Shown here in pieces: positions 56,916 through 64,000 of a stretch of DNA of 64,000 bases; the first letter of the stretch is position 1, and each line of letters begins with the position of its first letter. Both the position numbers and the translations under genes were made by a program. This stretch comes from Aquatica leii (Eukaryota; Arthropoda; Insecta; Coleoptera; Lampyridae). The stretch spans positions 60,006,487-60,070,486 of the forward strand of contig CM069433.1 of assembly GCA_035610365.1 (NCBI GenBank), written 5' to 3'. The notes below the pieces were generated by a model. The model did not search any database. It was not told where the DNA came from and saw nothing but the letters and a program-made list of their open reading frames with translations.

Positions 56916-58319
56916 GGGGAAGATCGGGTAGTGCGGGACGCTTAAGCTTTTGATTTTTTTTCTTAAGTATAACAGACATTTATAAAAATTAAAAGTTTCT
57001 AATTAAAACTATGGCAATTTTTTTTATCTGATTGTGAAAACTGTATTTGAGTATTCCAGTGCTGATGAGTCCAAGTAGGATGAAACAGCTGACCACTGGT
57101 CTCTAAGAATGGTTTCTGCAATGATATAAACAAATTATTACATTTGCGTATTACAACAACGACTGTAATTTTGTTCACACCACACCAAATTATATCTTCG
57201 GTAAGTTCATTGGTCGTGACTGCCTTTCCTGATGAATGTTCAGCACGCGTTGTTTCCTCTTCAATAGTTTCATGGACTACGATTTCTGACTAAGGCCTAG
57301 CACGAATTGTTGCATGATTGACATTGGAGAATACCATAACCAAGATTGTCAATAGCAGCATCGGGAATGTCAGTTATCGTAGATGGGAGAAAGTCTAAGT
57401 CTGTAAAGATATTTCTGTTTAAAGGATATATTCCGGTATACTTAAAATCATTTTGAGCAATGTCAAACGAGCATCACGGCAAAAAGCGTTGGCCACCAAA
57501 GCTGCTATATCGTAATGCCTTATTCTCGCACCGGGATGTGCTCTCATACAAATTGAACTTGCATCATTACAAACGGCTTTGAATGGTTTCATAAATGTTG
57601 TGTTTAATGGTTGGATTTTGTGCGTTGTGTGCGTTAGAGTGCTTAGCATATGGATATGATTTTCATGAGTATATAAAATTACGTCAAGATCTTTATGACT
57701 TCCATGTCCGTTTATAATTCAGGATTCGAATTAGTGGGCTGAGGGTATTTAGCAAAATGCTTTAGCAATTTTAGAAACACGAAGCATCCATCCAGCCATT
57801 GGTCTGTGGAACACCAACTGCCTCATGCGGTGAATTGAACATTAACCTATCATTCATTCTCTGTTTCTTAAATATAAGTAGTGAGGGAATATAAGTTTCG
57901 ATGACATTCATGCAAATCGTAACATTGACGTTTTGACCTCTTTCGGCGGACGTCATTTTTCCAACTTGTTTTTTTGCTTTTTTGAGAGAGAACTCTTACA
58001 TTTCTGTGAATACAGGAAACACCGGTCTCATCAGCATTGTATATGCGTGATCAAGGAAACATTCATAACGAACTCGAGCAAGCTTCAAAAACTCTTTTTT
58101 GATAATGGTATTAATCTATTGTTGAAGTCTTTCATGTGACTAACAAGTAGATTTTCATATTTTTCAGTAAAAGTAAATTCAAATTTACGAATTTTGGGTG
58201 TTAGCTTATTATGCATTCTCGCGCCTATCTAGCCTTAGTGGGATGTATTATCTATGCCAAAACATTTATTATTGCGATGTCCTGCGCTACCCGATGTCCC
58301 GCGTTACTCGACTTTCCCC
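56916..58319 (-). mobile_element. Pogo-like (DDE_1) transposon, TA-flanked
   Basis: 1404 bp. Inverted ends GGGGAAGATCGGGTAGTGC / complementary CTCGACTTTCCCC of about 24 bp with mismatches, and TA at both edges (56914-56915, 58320-58321). A second similar motif (gctacccgatgtcccgc) lies just inside the right end. The transposase is on the minus strand. Confidence 0.9.
57355..58140 (-). pseudogene. Pogo-like DDE_1 transposase, catalytically dead
   Basis: Minus-strand pieces: NADETGVSC (first Asp) near 58035, KKQVGKMTSAERGQNVNVTI and GVPQTNGWMDA in 57771-57970, IINGHGSHKDLDVI near 57695, TTHKIQPLNTTFMKPFKAV and RIRHYDIAALVANAFCRDA in 57419-57649. In this family the second block is normally DGHGSH and the third QPLD; here both aspartates are Asn. 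With frame breaks around 57660-57770 the enzyme is dead twice over. The N-terminal DNA-binding part is deleted. Confidence 0.85.
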
Positions 58320-58321
58320 TA

Positions 58322-61300
58322 CTTGTTTTCTACTCATATTTTAGTTGGGTATGTTTTTGTTAGCAATGTAATTACTAGTACTAGCAGTTCTACTTAGAAT
58401 GCTATAGTTTGTTTACAAAATATTTGTATTTTGAGTAAATTAATAAATGTTTAATCTTTTTTTAGGAAGACCATACAAAAACCACTCTCTTCTTTTCTTG
58501 TGGCTACATTTCGTGTTTCAAACAGGCACTTTATCAGGCTACTAAAATTTATTAACTTCTAAGTCAAAAGACATACGTTGTTAATTAAGTGTGTTATGTC
58601 CAAATGTTAATAAACTTTAATGACTTGAGACAGTGTGCACTTGAGACACGAAATATAGCTATAAAAAAAACTAGAGTGAGTTTTATGTGCCCCTCCTAAG
58701 AGATGATTCAACAAACATTTATTGATTTACTAAATAATAGAGATACATAAGAAACTTTACTATGATAATGGACTACTTTCAAACTAAGCAGAAGTGTTTT
58801 GATGACGACCTTAGCTAATATCGCAACATGTTTTTTTCTTTTTAGGCGTTGAACTTTGTATATTCCGTTACTCGGTTTTCTTTCTTTTTTTTTGTAAAAA
58901 ATGTAATAGACAAAGCTTCCGCAAAGTTTTTGTAGCAGCTGTAAGGATTGGGCCTACTGCACTTGTAATTGAGAAAAACGTCATTATTTAGAGTAAGTAA
59001 AAAGTTATTAACAAAAATTCTGCGACAAACTATATTATATAAAGCAAAAGCAACAGTAAAATATCCTATTTAACATGTATACTGTTATGTTACAACATTG
59101 CAATTGCAAAAATGTCTAATTAATTTTTTTAATACATTCTAAATTGAATTAAATTATAATTTAACTTTTTAAAAATTTCAATATAAAAATTTTAATAGAG
59201 TTTATTACGTGTAATGTATTATAATAATTGCTTATTAACTAGTCATAACTTGATATTTTTGTAAACATGTACAACAAAACATATATTAAGTAACTAATAT
59301 TACGATATATATTGCTAGTGACATTACGAGAAAATAACTAAACGATGTTTGATGGAATTTAAAGAAAAAGTTTACAATTTATGCTTTAGACTTTATAAGA
59401 ACTTGTTCGAGTTTGTTTTTCTTTCAGTCTGCAACACTTTGAAACTGATATTGAAGTACACAACTCTCCAATTAAGAAACCTTAAAAACTTCAATGTTTT
59501 TGTATAAATTTTTATTTACTGAAGCAAGTAAATGCATATTTAAATTAAATCAGCTAATTGTTATATTTTTAATAATTATAGTGTCAAAATTTTAACTTAT
59601 TTTATCTATATTTGTCTGATTTCTTACTCGGCAGTAATGCAGTGTTTAAAATAAAAAATGCATATAAAAAGATTTGCATATAATGAAAATATTGACAAAA
59701 AAATTGTCGATGCAGATAGAAATAAAAACACCTGTGCGATGTAACCTTCTTTTTAAAAGTTTTAATACCCTCGGGTAGTGTAGCCGTGTGCTTAGTAAAG
59801 TTAAATATTTAAGGCGTCCAACTTTTGGACAGAATATAAAATTTCTTTAAATTTTAATGCTTAGAGGATAGAAACTCTATCAATAAATATAAAGTATAAA
59901 CTTTGTTAAATGTGTATTTAACAAAGCGTAGTGGCAACTTATTTATTTTTTAATTTTAAGAATTATGTAAAATCAGTAAAAAATATTTATAAGGTAAAAA
60001 TTATTTTCTTATATTTAAAATATTCACGAATAGTAAGCTTTATAAAACGATTTTTACATAAAGCGCTTTTTGTTATATTTTTCAAGATTAGTAGCAGCCT
60101 GAAACATTCAAAATGTATTAATACCCTTTTACCTGAAATTGAACGACTTCACAACGGAATCGAAATACGTTAACAGTAATCCCGAGCAATTTTCCAACTT
60201 TATTGCCCTTAAAATGCAATACCATAAAAGCTTCTAGACAGAACATTTAAAAGGAAATATTTAATTGTACCCCAATGTAGTAAACAGGTTGCTTCCGTTT
60301 GATATATTTCAAACAGAGTTTTATACAATAAAAAACATATTTTGTATGTATGTATTAATAGAAATATTGTTAAAATCGTGTTGACAAATATATAAATACA
60401 TTTAATTACAGTGAAATATTGCCTTATTGGTAGAAATGGTAGTAAAATATATTAATTCGTTATTTATATACTTCTGACTCAAAATGTCAAAAAAGTTTTA
60501 TAAATATTAATTATTTTAATCATTATCTTTTATCAACATGAAAGGACAAGATAAACATTAAATGTTTAATTTTTAAATGTAAAAAACTTTTAAGCTTCTG
60601 TAAACTAAATGTTTTAATTGCAGATAATACCTGTTAAATGCAAATTTAAAATTCTGAGTTGGAAACAAAAATAGTTATATTTTATAAATGGTCATAGTAC
60701 CTAATTGAACAAAAAAATTTGAGTAATTGTCAATAAATTGTATTTTAAAAAAGCTTAAAAGAAACTTTTGTTTTTTCTTATTTTAGCAATTTTTTTAATT
60801 ATTTTAGTTTGATTGCAACCAAAAAATGTAAGTTTTTGATGTTTTATAAATTGCTTGCCAAAAACAATTATATTCATAAAAATTGTTAATATTATGTTGT
60901 ATTAATTTTGTGACATTTCATTTTTTTAATTTTGTAAAATTAGGCTATTAGACATGATTGTTTTTATAAACGTTTTTGTAGTTTCTATATATACATACGT
61001 AACACTTATGATGCATGTACATCTCTTTTTGGTAAAATACAGGTTTTTCGTGTTTACTTTTCTTAAAATTTTATAAATTGTGGTTTTCATACATTTCAAC
61101 ATTCAAAAGATAAGTAATTAACAAATATAGTCATGGTGGTTTTGTTTGAGTTTTGGTTAGTGCTTATGAAACGACAGCAATTACATTTTTAAAGAAGTTC
61201 CCATTGTTTTAAAATTTATAATATATAAATTAAAGATAAGCTAGGTACTTGCTAAAATTGTCAATTACAAACTAAATCTAATTTTGTTGTAATTTTGACT

Positions 61301-63680
61301 ACTTATTTTTAATCCACTTTTTGGTAAAGGTATTTTTTATTACTTACAGTTAAAAAATTTTTACGATTTATGTAACAATTTTTGTGCTGATTTAAATATA
61401 TAATCTTTGTAATACAAATTCAAAAAAATTAAGTAATATTCATAAAACTTTGTCAGTAGTGATATTAATTTATTCCATTATATCCAAATATTAAAAGTGC
61501 TGTCAAATTGAAGTAGTTTAACCTAACCATTATAAAAAGTTTTAGTCTATCAATTTGTGGAACGATGAAATTTATATATTGAAGTTAGTTGTTGTAAGCA
61601 ACATGCAATTTAATACCAAAATAGTTGGTGAACACTTAAATACATCTCAGTCAAGTGTACCTACACTTTAGAAGAAGATTTTCTATGATTCTATATAAGT
61701 TTTAGTGTCGCTTTATTATTTATTCTGTTTGCACGCTGTGTATGAACGATATAATAGAGATTAAAAGAGTAAGAAATTAATTTAATGCTTACAGAACCTT
61801 ACCATACGACACATGTTAAATTGATGCGGAAATTCGCGTTTTCAAGAAAAAAAAGCAAACGTTACAGATGTAGCATTATCAATATTTTAAATCCATCATC
61901 TCAGATTGTCTGTCAGTTTCGACGCCATTATTTCTGCGATTTCACGCTTGTTTTCATATTTTTTCTGTCATCCTGGAAAAATGTAACCGTAATACAGATC
62001 CAGATTGCTACTACGTCACGATGATGAACTTTTACGTCAAGCGAACAAAAGCGAATAGCATTTCTAACCGGAAAGAACTCGTAATGTCTTGAAGAGCTAT
62101 CTTGATAAATACGGATGTATGTTTCCGAACACTTGCACTTGTAAAATAAAACGCGTATATAAAAACTACTTTTATAAATTTTGCATTTAAAACAGTTTAC
62201 ATTTTAATTTAAAAAATAAAGCATTAAATACATGTTTAGAATACTAATACAAAGATGAATACAGCCGTAAAGAAGAGATAACGCCAAAAGAGATTGAACG
62301 GATCCAATCACTTGGACACACAACTGCAATTCCGCGCCTATGAATAAATACAGCTGATATCAAGCAAATACGTTTCCCACCAGAACATCTATCACTCAGT
62401 CACAGTATTTTTTTTATAATAAAACAAAGCATTACAATATTAAATTTTGGTAGAAACTTAAATATTATTTTAAAACTGTAATGTACACAAACTTTAATTT
62501 TTCTAAAAGCTTTTGAGTCTTTATAGCTTCGTAATGAGCACAGAAGAGGAAGGTAAAAGTGATCTACTCTAGTACGGGCTAGGATCCTATTTCAAACGCT
62601 TTCAGTACTACGTGTGTATAGAGTTTAAGTATCACGTATCTTTAAGTGCGGGCCAATTTTCCACACGCTTGATCCTTCAAAGGATAAAAAGTTAGATAAC
62701 CTACATCTTACCCCAACAGTTGTTAGCCTACGCATTACTCAGCGATATCCACTTTAATCTGTTTAAATCAAATTGTTTAAAAAATAAATAGAACTATTTT
62801 TTAAATTGTTTCCTTATTTTAATATTTTAAATTAAATTAAAATATGTGAGGGCAATTACTGTATCAACCTAGTACAAATCTCATCAACATTACCTTTTCA
62901 AAGTGGTAAATTTAAGAGTCATGTACATGCTAAAGTTTATTTTAACGAAAAAATACTTACAAAACTGAAATTGTTTATTTTTTTTCTAATTACATTTTGT
63001 TTTGAATTTTTTAGATTTGTATTATTCTCTTTAATACATATTTAATTTTTAAACGATTTTTTAATGTTTATGAATAAGGTTTGCTTACACGACATTTTAT
63101 TTAAAAAAAAATTAGATTATTATAATTACGTGCAAAATAAATTAGACGGTTAACATGTCATAAAATATAATCGTCAACTTGAATGTTCTAAAAATGATTT
63201 TTTAATTGTTCAAATACGTATTCGAATTAAATATTTACAATGTTATTTTTTATGTCTTTGGCTTTCAAAATAAACTTATCTTGTTTAAATATGAAAGCAA
63301 TTACATTATAAAAAACGTTTTTCCATATAAACAAAAACAACATTAAATGAGGAACTTAACCCGCGTTCCCACCCAAATTGAAACAAATTTTTAACAAAAC
63401 TGATTTTTTGATAAAAACAGTTCTTTTTATTAAATTACTTGTTGTTTTTAAATTAAATTATGTAAATATTTTAATTTAGATCAGCGTTTCTCAAAGTGGA
63501 TTCTTATGGGCTCCGCAAGCAAGAACAAAAAAATAAGTAATTAAGTGGTACACATCCAAAAAGAAATAATTAATTTTAAAAATGTTTGTCATATACTAAA
63601 AGTATATCTACTTTAATCTCAACAGAATTGTGTTTACGTTTGAAACACGTACTTCATGCTTTGTTTTGTTGTTTTGCCAT
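58322..63680. other. Long AT-rich stretch, almost featureless
   Basis: The only structures noticed are an inverted repeat at 58502-58665 and a GC-richer patch at about 62540-62760 without readable coding sequence. Open frames here are short and without known motifs. Confidence 0.5.
58502..58665. repeat. Small inverted-repeat element
   Basis: ggctacatttcgtgtttcaa at the left pairs with ttgagacacgaaatatagct at the right (3 mismatches in 20), ~120 bp apart, with AT-rich sequence between. Possibly a MITE; no clear target duplication. Confidence 0.5.
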
Positions 63681-63684
63681 GGTG

Positions 63685-64000
63685 AAAGAAGTGTCACGAG
63701 AGTTACTAATACATCATCGGGAAAAAGCGACTAACAAATTAAAGCTGTACCTCCAAATTTTGATGGAAAATCTCTTTGATCAACATACTACAAGCAGTTT
63801 GAAGCCTAGTTACAGCTAATAGTGAAAGCAATAAGCAGAAAGCAACATCTTTAATACTAGCTTTACGTGGAATTGCGTTTAGCATTTTGCAGACTGTTCC
63901 TGGTCACCTCTAAGAAAATTATGAAATTTTAATTTTAAGTTTTAGAAATAAGATATGGAGATGCTTTTCTTTAACAAGTGTACCAAACTCAAATAAAAAG
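63685..64000 (+). pseudogene. Gypsy gag remnant of the macrodomain-gypsy family
   Basis: Plus-strand pieces match residues ~95-197 of the Gag at 18702-20885: [66 protein letters not shown], then QVYQTQIK-like codons at the window edge. Several stops and frame breaks. The copy continues past the window end, where the rest of pol, and perhaps a second macrodomain, would lie. Confidence 0.88.

Noticed and set aside
59931-60173. 80-codon lysine- and phenylalanine-rich frame
   Set aside because: Composition mirrors AT-rich DNA; no motif on comparison by eye.

Overview
The window is very AT-rich eukaryotic DNA from an arthropod, most likely an insect. The reason is its transposon mix: Ty3/gypsy, Ty1/copia and BEL/Pao LTR elements, CR1/Jockey-type LINEs, hAT, PIF/Harbinger, piggyBac, pogo, Tc1/mariner-IS630 and a Crypton, with short GT-AG introns of 50-135 bp. 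I found no complete host gene, rRNA, tRNA or CRISPR array. Only three small segments (12795-12966, 14085-14215, 47453-47690) could be host exons, and none is recognised. The window is a transposon graveyard with several young insertions.

Layout. 1-5413: decayed Copia material with two essentially identical ~750-bp direct repeats, a BEL fragment with LTR inside it, and a foldback element (3822-4599) inside the RNase H region. 8441-11140: a decayed BEL pol (gag, protease, RT, RNase H, plus strand). 15138-21712: a young Ty3/gypsy element on the minus strand (LTRs of 455 bp with one difference, ACTT target duplication), inserted into the LTR of a second, minus-strand BEL. That BEL is itself split by a LINE (LINE-1, 22834-32694), which is split by a hAT-type element (22952-24206) and by a second LINE (LINE-2, 28201-32582).

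34079-42700: a Tc1-like pseudogene, then an IS630/Tc1-like transposase split by a ~3.6-kb Crypton (36140-42507) that itself carries two hAT elements with 8-bp target duplications (37061-38854, 41103-42029). 43634-46425: a two-gene PIF/Harbinger element. 49972-58319: a MITE, piggyBac debris, a third Tc1-like pseudogene, a solo gypsy LTR, a small piggyBac derivative and a pogo-like element with lost catalytic residues. 58320-63690 is nearly featureless. The right edge enters a decayed gag of the same gypsy lineage.

The most interesting item is the gypsy element. Downstream of a normal integrase (HHCC, D-D-35-E, GPY/F), its pol continues in one open frame into a macrodomain closely resembling the ADP-ribosyl-glutamate hydrolase TARG1/OARD1, with the catalytic Lys and Asp both present, and ends in a CCCH zinc finger. 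A retrotransposon carrying an ADP-ribose eraser next to an RNA-binding-type finger suggests a counter-defence against host ADP-ribosylation; that role is inference. Several single-base frame breaks in this otherwise young element fall at short base runs and may be assembly errors.
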